A stretch of DNA of 13,817 nt from DUZB01 sp964407525. Lineage in GTDB: Bacteria; Desulfobacterota; DSM-4660; Desulfatiglandales; Desulfatiglandaceae. The notes under the pieces are model-generated. The model searched no databases. It saw only the letters and a program-made list of their open reading frames with translations, and was not told the origin of the DNA. Shown here piece by piece: positions 1 to 5,683 of the stretch. Every line of letters begins with the position of its first letter. The stretch's first letter is position 1. Position numbers and translations under genes: made by a program. The stretch spans positions 1 through 13,817 of the forward strand of contig CAYOWC010000109.1 in assembly GCA_964407525.1 (NCBI GenBank), given 5' to 3'.

Positions 1-53
1 GAGCATGTTCTATTCAACAACTGATAAGAATATCACGTTAATCCGATGAGCCA
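1..53 (+). repeat. Decayed inverted copy of the lpxB 5' end
   Basis: Bases 1-44 match the reverse complement of the far end of the window (lpxB start region) at 38 of 44 positions, and after a 2-base gap nine more bases match (GATGAGCCA). Read from the ATG at 5, this copy gives MFYSTTDKNITLIR and then a stop, against MVYSTTNKNITLIRDEPEK in lpxB; the missing two bases cause the frameshift and stop. Similarity fades after base 53. Seen directly; that it is a relic of a duplicated lpxB start, rather than part of a longer dispersed repeat, is inference because the match runs to the edge of the window. Confidence 0.75.
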
Positions 54-180
54 AATTTTTACAGTTCTAAAAATTAAGGGAAATTCCAGTTGTTTCTATA
101 AACAACGGGTTATTTTACCATAAAAAAGAGACAAAAGATACCCAGTAACAATAGCGTAGCAATTACCGTCGCAGTTTGCA

Positions 181-209
181 TTGCCTTTGAATTTAATGTA
201 AACTGTAAT
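181..209 (+). promoter_or_regulatory. Sigma-70-type promoter for the nitroreductase
   Basis: TTGCCT (181-186) and TGTAAT (204-209) are separated by 17 bases; they match the consensus boxes at four and five of six positions. Transcription would begin near 216, leaving a leader of about 38 bases before the ATG at 254, which also argues against a start at the ATG at 224. Confidence 0.5.
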
Positions 210-253
210 CCTGCCTATGCAAAATGAAATCTGCGATATTCAGGAGAAAATCG

Positions 254-907
254 ATGGACATCTTCACCACAATGAAAGAGAGAAGAAGCACAAGGGTTTA
301 CCTCGATAAGCCGGTAACAAGAAAAGAAGTCGAACAGGTTTTTCAACTCGCAGGGCTCGCGCCCTCGGCAATGAATCTCCAGCCCTGGGAATTTGTTGTA
401 ACGTATGGGGAAGAAAAAGACCGGCTGGTACGAAACCTGAAAAAGGTCCAGGCCGAACGGAAAGTAACTTGCGGCCCGGGAACAACCAAACCACTCCCCG
501 AGAAATTCGCAGGAAGGAGTCGTAAAGTGCTTCAACTGATGGAACCGGGAATTGCCGAAACGGGGATATCGTACAGCCAGTTTATTGAACAAGGGGGCTG
601 TTCTTTTTATGGGGCGCCCATAGCCATTATCGTCACCATGGACCAGCTTTTCCCTGAAGTCCGGTATCTCGACGTGGGGCTCTCTGTTTCCTATCTGCTC
701 CTTGCCGCCCATGCCATGGGCCTTGGCACCTGTCCCATAGGCTTAATCATACCATTTGCGGACGTCATCGCCGATACACTAGATATCCAAGAGAATAAGA
801 GGATACTCCTTGCCATCTCTATGGGACATCCTGACAACGAATCCCCCGTCAATAAAGTAAAAACCAACCGGGAAGAATTGCCTGAAATCCTTTCATGGTA
901 TGAATAG
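254..907 (+). CDS. Nitroreductase family protein (FMN-dependent oxidoreductase)
   Basis: This 217-residue cytoplasmic protein belongs to the nitroreductase fold, whose members bind FMN and use NAD(P)H to reduce nitro compounds, quinones or other substrates; the substrate here cannot be read from sequence. The N-terminal RRSTRVYLDKPV (residues 10-21) is the family's RRSxRxF-type FMN-phosphate motif, followed by LAPSAMNLQPWEFVV (35-49), the second signature. Near the C-terminus GLGTCPIG and the MGHPDN segment match the usual flavin-binding region. Length fits the family. The start at 254 is chosen because AGGAG lies at 242-246, seven bases upstream; an ATG at 224 in the same frame has no good ribosome site. 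It stands alone with its own promoter, and its stop codon lies inside the end of the antisense toxin remnant. Confidence 0.9.
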   Translation: MDIFTTMKERRSTRVYLDKPVTRKEVEQVFQLAGLAPSAMNLQPWEFVVTYGEEKDRLVRNLKKVQAERKVTCGPGTTKPLPEKFAGRSRKVLQLMEPGIAETGISYSQFIEQGGCSFYGAPIAIIVTMDQLFPEVRYLDVGLSVSYLLLAAHAMGLGTCPIGLIIPFADVIADTLDIQENKRILLAISMGHPDNESPVNKVKTNREELPEILSWYE

Positions 908-1078
908 TCGGATATTTTCCTCAATAACTGGCCAAGCTTTTGGAAAAGAAAGCGTTCTTTCAATAGCTGAATACTCCTCTACAGCGAAGTCATATCCCAA
1001 TCCCAATTCTTTCTCTTCGAAATAGTCAATTGCTTCAATGAACTCAGCTTCAGCTTCAGGATGAAACGAAAAATTCAT
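893..1078 (-). pseudogene. Truncated ParE/RelE-type toxin
   Basis: The 61 residues begin MNFSFHPEAEAEFIEAIDYF and continue through a YSAIERTLSFPKAWPVIEENIR segment, which is the N-terminal two thirds of a ParE/RelE-superfamily toxin (mRNA interferase or gyrase poison). Family members usually run to 90-100 residues, with a C-terminal half carrying RRF-YGI-Y and a final beta strand with basic and His residues; here the frame leaves the family after ENIR, adds LFIP and stops at 893. That tail is simply the antisense of the nitroreductase 3' end. The ATG at 1078 overlaps the antitoxin stop (ATGA), the normal coupled arrangement. Since the catalytic/target-binding C-terminus is gone, the toxin is probably inactive. 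A deletion junction near 908 is the likely cause. Confidence 0.8.
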
Positions 1079-1299
1079 TTCGAGAACCTATTCCATATTT
1101 TTTCAAAGACTTCTTTTCCCGGCATGGCTTCCACTTTACCGGAACGAAGTTCTCCCAAACGTCGTTTAGCTACTTCTGTCCATTTTGCATCTATTTCCGA
1201 CTCCGGTGTATTCAAACCTTTTAATAAAGAATCAACAACTATTGCCCTTTCTTCAACGGGCAATGAAATTGCTTCCGCTATAAAATCTTTTGTTTTCAT
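1075..1299 (-). CDS. Addiction-module antitoxin (PF09720/TIGR02574-like)
   Basis: A 74-residue acidic/helical protein beginning MKTKDFIAEAISLPVEERAI, with VVDSLLKGLNTPESEIDAKW following. This is the hallmark of the 'putative addiction module component' antitoxins, which bind and neutralise a downstream ParE/RelE toxin; the LPVEERA...L..SL pattern is diagnostic. GAGGTG at 1308-1313 lies eight bases upstream of the ATG. It overlaps the toxin gene by ATGA (1075-1078), so the two were translated together. The antitoxin looks complete while its toxin is cut short, so it may persist as an orphan or as an anti-addiction factor against related modules (inference). Confidence 0.85.
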   Translation of the reverse strand: MKTKDFIAEAISLPVEERAIVVDSLLKGLNTPESEIDAKWTEVAKRRLGELRSGKVEAMPGKEVFEKIWNRFSK

Positions 1300-1355
1300 A
1301 TCACTGACACCTCAGATTATGATGTTTTAAAATAGACGATCATTAATAAGGCCGA

Positions 1356-1361
1356 ATTATA
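1356..1361 (-). promoter_or_regulatory. Possible -10 box for the toxin-antitoxin pair
   Basis: The minus strand reads TATAAT here, about 57 bases before the antitoxin ATG. No good -35 box is present at the right spacing (TCTATA at 17 bases is poor), so the call rests on the perfect -10 box and on position alone. Confidence 0.35.
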
Positions 1362-1449
1362 TTGTTATTTTAACGCAGTATAGAACAAAAACACAAAAAA
1401 CTCGTTCGAAAATATTTACAGGCGTATTGTAGCCTATGATCGCATGACC

Positions 1450-1465
1450 AAATGGTGCACCATTT
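1450..1465. promoter_or_regulatory. Perfect 16-bp palindrome, possible operator
   Basis: AAATGGTGCACCATTT is its own reverse complement, with no spacer. Flanking bases break the symmetry. It lies about 150 bases upstream of the antitoxin start and about 170 bases upstream of the STAS-like gene, so it could be a dimer-binding site for either. The GGTGCACC core resembles parts of known activator sites, but the spacing does not fit NtrC; the binding protein is unknown. Confidence 0.4.
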
Positions 1466-1637
1466 TCGGATAAAACTTCCGCAAAAAAAAGGATAGGGAA
1501 CATGCTAATATTTTCATTATTCTATTGCATTTTTCTTTCGGCAAGTGGATGATAAGTCTTGATAAAAACTGAGATTCAAATTGCCACTGATCAGCTTGAA
1601 AACCTTCACCGTTTCACCATCATTAAGGAGAAGAATT

Positions 1638-2012
1638 ATGCTATCTGTAAAAATTGATGAAACAAATGCGATTGCCATCCTTGAGCCCGAAGGCGCTTTA
1701 TCGGAAAACGACTTTGTAGCCGCCCGAGCAATTATTGATCCCTTCATAGAAAGCAAGGGGCATTTGAGGGGAGTCATCATCCATACAAAATCCTTTCCCG
1801 GTTGGGATTCTTTTGGAGCCTTGCTGTCTCATCTCACTTTCGTAAAAAACCATCACGATAAGGTATCTGCGGTAGCATTCGTTACGGATTCAGTTATGGG
1901 CAGTTTTGCCGAAAAGATCGCAAGTCACTTCGTCAATGCAAAGATCAAAATGTTTGCCTTTGAGGAGCTGGAAACAGCAAAATCCTGGATTTTGGACAAT
2001 TCTGAAATTTAG
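1638..2012 (+). CDS. SpoIIAA-like / STAS-SEC14 domain protein
   Basis: A 124-residue soluble protein that starts MLSVKIDETNAIAILEPEGAL and has the alternating strand-helix pattern of the SpoIIAA-like family (PF11964). Conserved family features visible are the N-terminal strand with EPEGALSENDF (residues 16-26), RGVIIHTKSFPGW (44-56) before the second helix, VSAVAFVTDS (76-85) and the C-terminal FEELETAKSWI (108-118). Members bind lipid-like or unknown ligands; the function is not settled. It is not a classic anti-sigma antagonist, and no anti-sigma or sigma gene lies nearby. AAGGAG sits seven bases before the ATG at 1638, so this start is preferred over an earlier ATG at 1581. It converges with the MBL-GNAT gene, with 13 bases between the stops. 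Confidence 0.8.
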   Translation: MLSVKIDETNAIAILEPEGALSENDFVAARAIIDPFIESKGHLRGVIIHTKSFPGWDSFGALLSHLTFVKNHHDKVSAVAFVTDSVMGSFAEKIASHFVNAKIKMFAFEELETAKSWILDNSEI

Positions 2013-2025
2013 ATCATCCCGGTCG

Positions 2026-4590
2026 TCACGCAACCCAGATAGATTCGAGGGAAGAGGTAGCGAAATCGATGACCATCCCAGGTTGGTTGTTCCTTAAACC
2101 CCAGGAAACAAAAGGGGTCAACTGGTCAATAATGCTTTCCCTCGGCAAACCCATTTGCTTGGCTACAGACGTAGCAGCTTCGTGAACCGTGACAAGAATC
2201 AATCGATCCAGTTTGGTCGTATCGTTAAGCATTTTCAGGTTCTGATTGCTCTGGAGCTGTTCAATGGCTTCCTCCCAGTGAATGGCCTCTATCTTTCGCC
2301 TTAAGACATATCCGTTCCCCCGGTCTCCAATAATCAACAGAATGGGATTGACCCGCAACTGCGCCCCTTTAATTTTCACACTTGGCATGTCCGTCGAAAT
2401 CCTTTTCAGGAGTTCGCTCTTTTTTTGCAGGGACTCTATCTGTCGTGCCTGAACGCGTTCGAGGATGTAGCCCTTATCATCGAGGGTAATTTCTTTCAAC
2501 CGGGTGGGGTCAAAACCCAGGTCCATAAGATCCCCCAGGGTCAACGGTTCTTCATAGGACTTCCCATGCTCCTTCAGCCACGAAAGAAAATTGGGTCTTC
2601 GGTAATTGGGAAGACGTTCGATCGTTTGGGCCGGCTTTCTCATCAATTCCTCCGGAAGCCTTGACAATAACCCCAGATCCCCCATGCCAACAGCCTGTTC
2701 CTTCAAAAGCTCTATTGGGGCATAGGTCTTCACCTGCAATTTCTTAATCCTCGGTTCCAATACAATCTGCTCAGTGGACTCACCACCGGTATATCCTACC
2801 AGGTTGCCGATACGACGCCTGAAAGCGATAAATTTGGTCACGAAACGGGTAAACATGAAACGCATAAACAGGGAAGAATGGGGCGTCTCCAGTTCCTGCC
2901 CAAAATACGTCAAAAGCGCGTCATACAGTTCCCTGAATTCACCGATGGTTTTTCTGACCATGGTCTCATTTTCGCGAACATCGATCACTCCCCGTTTCCG
3001 TTTCAGGTGAACCATAAGCCTTAGAACCGGCTGTTTGAGATCTTTGCCTTTAAACCCAGGGGGGATAAAAAGCATGTAGTTATTTTCCTTGTAGAACATC
3101 TGATTGCCTATAATTTCTTCAAGGGGGACCCAGGAATGTTTCAAATAAATGTCGTTCGTTGGATCCTCGGGCGGAATAATATTGTCCAGAATTCCTACTG
3201 CGGATTTCCCCACGAGGAAATCACCAAAAGATTTCAGGATAAGATTCCCCAACCCCTTCCGTCTGAAGGGCGCTGCGACCTCCACATAAACCAGATAATA
3301 GCAGGGAATTGGCTTTCGCAGATAGATCATGTTCAAACGTGCAAGGTTTTCCCCGCTCTCCGCCTTTACCTCAAACATCTGAAACCCGTTTTTTGAATCC
3401 TCGAATTTCAGCCGATTGATTCTTCCCCCCTTTGCGGTAGCGCCCACTAACTCCCACAAATCATTAAAAAGATCCGCAGAAACCGGCGCCTCAGCCAGTC
3501 CGCGGCGCATGCCTTCATCGATAAGGGCCACAAGGCTCAGTCGCTCATTAATACTGAGCGGCATCTTCTTTTCGGGAAGCATGATGGCGCCGAAATCCGA
3601 GGTGGGCTTTTCAAATCCATCCGGTTCTAAAACAGGCCCATCAGGTTCGGAAACCGTCGCATTTTTGAGTAGGAAAGACGTCGGCGAAACCCCATTCTCC
3701 CGAGACCGATTGATCATGAGTTTGCACAGGTCATACATTATTTTAAAGGGCTGGATGTCAGTGAGAGTGCTGACAAACTGGGCCCGTTCCAAGGCAATGC
3801 TTTCCGATGAATCCCCACGACTAATCCGCCTGAGCGTATCTTCATGATATTCCCGGGTCGCCTTCATCGCCTTTTCGAAGTAGGAATAAACATCGCCTTC
3901 GATGACTGCATTGTGACTGAGCACGGCCCGCTTCGCCGGGAAAGCGGAGAGTTTTCGAATGCTGCCAAGGTAGTCGGTCAGTGAGACAAAATAGTTGGGC
4001 CAAAAGATATCCTTTTCTGGAACATAAAATCCTGTGGCATCTCCCACAACCAGGGTGTCATCTTTCTTTTCATATGCGGAGATGTGACAGGTTGAATGGC
4101 CCGGCGTATCAATAATTTCCCAGACAACACCATCCCCAAGTTCAATGGTATCTCCACCCTTTACAACAAGATCAACCTCGAACCGGAAGTCTTCAGGAAT
4201 CTCCGGCATACAGTCGAGTTCCCCTTTGGCTTTCATGAGCTGGGCAATTCCCAGATCCACAAGAAGAAATTCATTATATAATTCGCTGGTATCCAATACT
4301 CTCGCGGCGGGGGCGCTGGCCACCAGCTTCACATGGGGCCACTTGCGTTTCAAATGGGGCACTGCACCGATATGGTCTGCGTGGGAATGGGTTAAAAGAA
4401 CATATTCAATTCTGTCCATCTCAATTCCCAATGCCCTGATTTGTTGGATAATCATGGGAAACGTTGGCCCGGTTCCCCCCTCGATAATCATACCAACCTT
4501 TCCAAGCGACAGGAATGCGGGGAACGCCGGTGTACCAAGTCGATAGAAATCGGGCGTAATAACGGCGGGTTTAGGGGATAGGTGTTCCAT
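2026..4590 (-). CDS. MBL-fold hydrolase fused to a GNAT acetyltransferase and an unknown C-terminal region
   Basis: This 854-residue protein has three parts. Residues 1-300 form a metallo-beta-lactamase fold of the glyoxalase-II-like type: THSHADHIGA (67-76) gives H68, H70, D72 and H73; DTPGH gives H165, VVGDA gives D184 and LSHNA gives H226, so both metal sites are complete. A linker rich in Pro, Asp and Glu (about 310-345, with EPDG twice) leads to a GNAT domain at about 400-510, where VEVAAPFRRKGLGNLIL (436-452) is the acetyl-CoA loop (RRKGLG). Residues 520-854 match nothing I recognise; they contain basic helical stretches and a GYILERVQARQIESL segment. No signal peptide or membrane segment, so cytoplasmic. 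AGAGG lies seven bases before the ATG. Substrates are unknown. The linker and M343 suggest a fusion of two once separate genes. Confidence 0.8.
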   Translation of the reverse strand: MEHLSPKPAVITPDFYRLGTPAFPAFLSLGKVGMIIEGGTGPTFPMIIQQIRALGIEMDRIEYVLLTHSHADHIGAVPHLKRKWPHVKLVASAPAARVLDTSELYNEFLLVDLGIAQLMKAKGELDCMPEIPEDFRFEVDLVVKGGDTIELGDGVVWEIIDTPGHSTCHISAYEKKDDTLVVGDATGFYVPEKDIFWPNYFVSLTDYLGSIRKLSAFPAKRAVLSHNAVIEGDVYSYFEKAMKATREYHEDTLRRISRGDSSESIALERAQFVSTLTDIQPFKIMYDLCKLMINRSRENGVSPTSFLLKNATVSEPDGPVLEPDGFEKPTSDFGAIMLPEKKMPLSINERLSLVALIDEGMRRGLAEAPVSADLFNDLWELVGATAKGGRINRLKFEDSKNGFQMFEVKAESGENLARLNMIYLRKPIPCYYLVYVEVAAPFRRKGLGNLILKSFGDFLVGKSAVGILDNIIPPEDPTNDIYLKHSWVPLEEIIGNQMFYKENNYMLFIPPGFKGKDLKQPVLRLMVHLKRKRGVIDVRENETMVRKTIGEFRELYDALLTYFGQELETPHSSLFMRFMFTRFVTKFIAFRRRIGNLVGYTGGESTEQIVLEPRIKKLQVKTYAPIELLKEQAVGMGDLGLLSRLPEELMRKPAQTIERLPNYRRPNFLSWLKEHGKSYEEPLTLGDLMDLGFDPTRLKEITLDDKGYILERVQARQIESLQKKSELLKRISTDMPSVKIKGAQLRVNPILLIIGDRGNGYVLRRKIEAIHWEEAIEQLQSNQNLKMLNDTTKLDRLILVTVHEAATSVAKQMGLPRESIIDQLTPFVSWGLRNNQPGMVIDFATSSLESIWVA

Positions 4591-4752
4591 TTTTCAGCCT
4601 CTGTGAGGAAAGTGTTTATTTGGTAGTTGCAAATCCGTCTCCGCGAAACGAGGGCTTGAATCTAACATCAATATCCGCGATTGAATTCCATTCACCTTTG
4701 TTTGTCAGGCGTTTGCGCGTTATTCGATTTTGCTCTCTTATAGACCTTTTTC

Positions 4753-4889
4753 AGGTGTCAGGTTTCGGGTGTCAGGAAGAATCTTGTTGTCGTTCGATTG
4801 ATTCAACATAGAATCAAAGAGTTATGCTGTTTAAAATCACATTTCCAGAATATTGGGCCCGGAGCCCTGACACCCGACACCTGAAACCT
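4753..4889. repeat. Inverted repeat element with internal hairpin (MITE/REP-like)
   Basis: The 24-base arm at 4753-4776 matches the reverse complement of 4866-4889 at 22 of 24 positions. Each arm is itself built of GGTGTC/GGTTTC hexamers around a shared CGGGTGTCAGG end. Between the arms TTGATTC (4798-4804) and GAATCAA (4811-4817) form a seven-base-pair hairpin with a six-base loop. The element has no gene and no obvious target duplication. Short GGTGTCAGG-type repeats occur between genes in many Desulfobacterota genomes; whether this copy moves or folds is not shown. Confidence 0.65.
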
Positions 4890-4997
4890 ATGGATTTGGA
4901 ACCCCATTTTCACACATAAAACCCTGACTATTGCCTGATTTTAATAAGTACCTTGAAAAGGCTGGTGGTCCACATCTAAAAAATGCCGGGAAACTGC

Positions 4998-5035
4998 AAA
5001 AAAAAAGCCGCGGGCACCTGAGGCGTCCACGGCTT
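4998..5035 (-). terminator. Intrinsic terminator, minus strand
   Basis: On the minus strand an 11-base-pair stem, AAGCCGTGGAC with GCCCGCGGCTT (one mismatch and one wobble), encloses a loop of about nine bases and is followed by nine T residues (4998-5006). On the plus strand no T run follows, so it works in one direction. It would end a transcript arriving from about 5150. Confidence 0.85.
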
Positions 5036-5153
5036 GATTATTGTTAGAGATTGGCATCAATCCATGGGCAAGGCTATGCCTCCAAACCTAAAATAAAAAA
5101 AGCCCATGAACTGTTTATCCATTATTCATACTCCCTATTGTTTCTTAAACTTC
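5005..5153 (-). ncRNA. Putative short transcript ending at the intrinsic terminator
   Basis: A minus-strand promoter (5158-5186) and a strong terminator (4998-5035) bracket about 150 bases containing no large gene. The unit could be a small regulatory RNA, a tiny mRNA for the 21-residue peptide at 5057-5122, or both. I do not recognise a known RNA family in it; it lacks the long central bubble of 6S RNA and any riboswitch core that I can see. The start near 5153 is estimated from the promoter position. Confidence 0.5.
5057..5122 (-). CDS. Possible 21-residue peptide
   Basis: The frame runs from ATG at 5122 to TGA at 5057 and codes for 21 residues: MDKQFMGFFYFRFGG followed by IALPMD. GGGAG lies eight bases before the ATG, an almost ideal ribosome site. 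The peptide has an aromatic and hydrophobic middle (FFYFRF) and a charged start, so it could touch the membrane, or it could be a leader peptide upstream of the terminator hairpin. There is no run of one regulatory amino acid apart from Phe (five of 21). Function unknown; with such length chance occurrence is possible, but promoter, ribosome site and terminator all agree. Confidence 0.4.
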   Translation of the reverse strand: MDKQFMGFFYFRFGGIALPMD

Positions 5154-5157
5154 CTGG

Positions 5158-5186
5158 TTTTTATAGAGACAAATCTCGTTTGTCAA
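5158..5186 (-). promoter_or_regulatory. Sigma-70-type promoter for the short minus-strand unit
   Basis: On the minus strand TTGACA (5181-5186), a perfect -35 box, is followed 15 bases later by TATAAA (5160-5165), or 17 bases later by TAAAAA. The first pairing has the better -10 box but short spacing. It faces away from the consensus promoter at 5296-5324. Confidence 0.5.
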
Positions 5187-5295
5187 CGATTTTCTTTTCT
5201 TCCGCGAAAACGACACATTTTTCTAGGTTTTTTTCTCAATACTCCAAAGAACCCCTATCGAGAATTGCCCAGGAGCCGAAGATATAAATTTGGCA

Positions 5296-5324
5296 TTGAC
5301 ACAAATAAACAAACACCATATAAT
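5296..5324 (+). promoter_or_regulatory. Perfect consensus sigma-70 promoter
   Basis: TTGACA (5296-5301) and TATAAT (5319-5324) are separated by exactly 17 bases, so both boxes and the spacing are ideal. Transcription should start near 5331. The next genes downstream on this strand are the 64-residue protein, the solute-binding protein, the YfiR-like protein and the kinase, with no clear terminator between them, so this is the likely promoter of the cluster. Confidence 0.85.
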
Positions 5325-5424
5325 CTCACATGAATACGAAATATCTACCAATATCTATGACAGTGTTCTTAGAAGCTTCTTTCGCCTGTACACTCTCTAA
5401 TTTCCTGAATTGAGGTCTACCTTC

Positions 5425-5619
5425 GTGAAGAAATACAGGGAAAAATTCACCATCAACGTGACCGACCGTATGGTCGTCATTACCGATGAAAAAGGGAAAA
5501 CTCTCAATTTCCGTCCCGGCGAGGCACTGATGCTGCTCGACATCCTCAAGGATGAAGAGTCTGAACTTAGAAGAATGGCTGACGAAGCGTCTCCCATTCC
5601 CGTACGGATTCGGTTTTAA
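5425..5619 (+). CDS. Small protein of unknown function, 64 residues
   Basis: I do not recognise this protein. It reads MKKYREKFTINVTDRMVVIT at the N-terminus, then a turn with DEKGKTLNFRPGEALMLLD, a helix of mixed charge (LKDEESELRRMADEA) and a C-terminal PIPVRIRF strand. The pattern suggests two or three beta strands and a helix; there is no signal peptide, membrane segment or cysteine. GTG at 5425 is taken as start because GAGG (5412-5415) lies nine bases upstream; TTG at 5410 in frame would overlap that site. It is the first gene after the consensus promoter and is followed 64 bases later by the solute-binding protein, so it may belong to the same transcript. Confidence 0.7.
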   Translation: MKKYREKFTINVTDRMVVITDEKGKTLNFRPGEALMLLDILKDEESELRRMADEASPIPVRIRF

Positions 5620-5683
5620 ACTGCCGCGACCGGCCCTATTGAACCTGCATTGATAATAACCAATTCAGATCGAAAGGAACACT

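Larger units (their letters stand above)
1300..1637. other. Intergenic region between divergent antitoxin and STAS-like genes
   Basis: This AT-rich stretch separates two divergent genes. It holds the antitoxin ribosome site (1308-1313) and possible -10 box (1356-1361), a perfect 16-bp palindrome (1450-1465) and the ribosome site AAGGAG of the plus-strand gene. No convincing plus-strand promoter, RNA gene or further open frame was seen. Confidence 0.6.
4591..5056. other. Intergenic region with repeats and a terminator
   Basis: Upstream of the MBL-GNAT gene there is no credible large gene. The region holds an imperfect inverted repeat (4753-4776 and 4866-4889), a hairpin within it, and a strong minus-strand terminator (4998-5035). 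Bases 4890-4990 show nothing I can name. No clear promoter for the MBL-GNAT gene was found; transcription from the right would have to pass the terminator. Confidence 0.6.
5123..5424. other. Divergent promoter region
   Basis: This AT-rich stretch lies between the short minus-strand unit and the plus-strand 64-residue gene. It holds the minus-strand promoter (5158-5186) and the consensus plus-strand promoter (5296-5324). Bases 5190-5290 contain runs of T and no further element I can name; the 5331-5424 leader of the plus-strand unit shows no clear fold. Confidence 0.55.

Noticed and set aside
224..253. Earlier ATG as start of the nitroreductase
   Set aside because: The extra ten residues are not typical of the family, no ribosome site precedes it, and a good one precedes the ATG at 254.
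215..712. A 165-codon open frame on the minus strand
   Set aside because: It is antisense to the nitroreductase, has no recognisable domain and no ribosome site; a shadow of the real gene.
1450..1465. NtrC binding site
   Set aside because: NtrC sites have spaced half-sites (TGCACC-N5-GGTGCA type); here the halves are joined, and no -24/-12 promoter lies downstream.
5005..5153. 6S RNA or a known riboswitch
   Set aside because: The length is near, but there is no long rod with a central bubble and no conserved riboswitch core that I can recognise.
5051..5333. Two overlapping plus-strand frames of 75-78 codons
   Set aside because: Composition is AT-rich and patternless, no ribosome site, and they cross the plus-strand promoter and the minus-strand unit.
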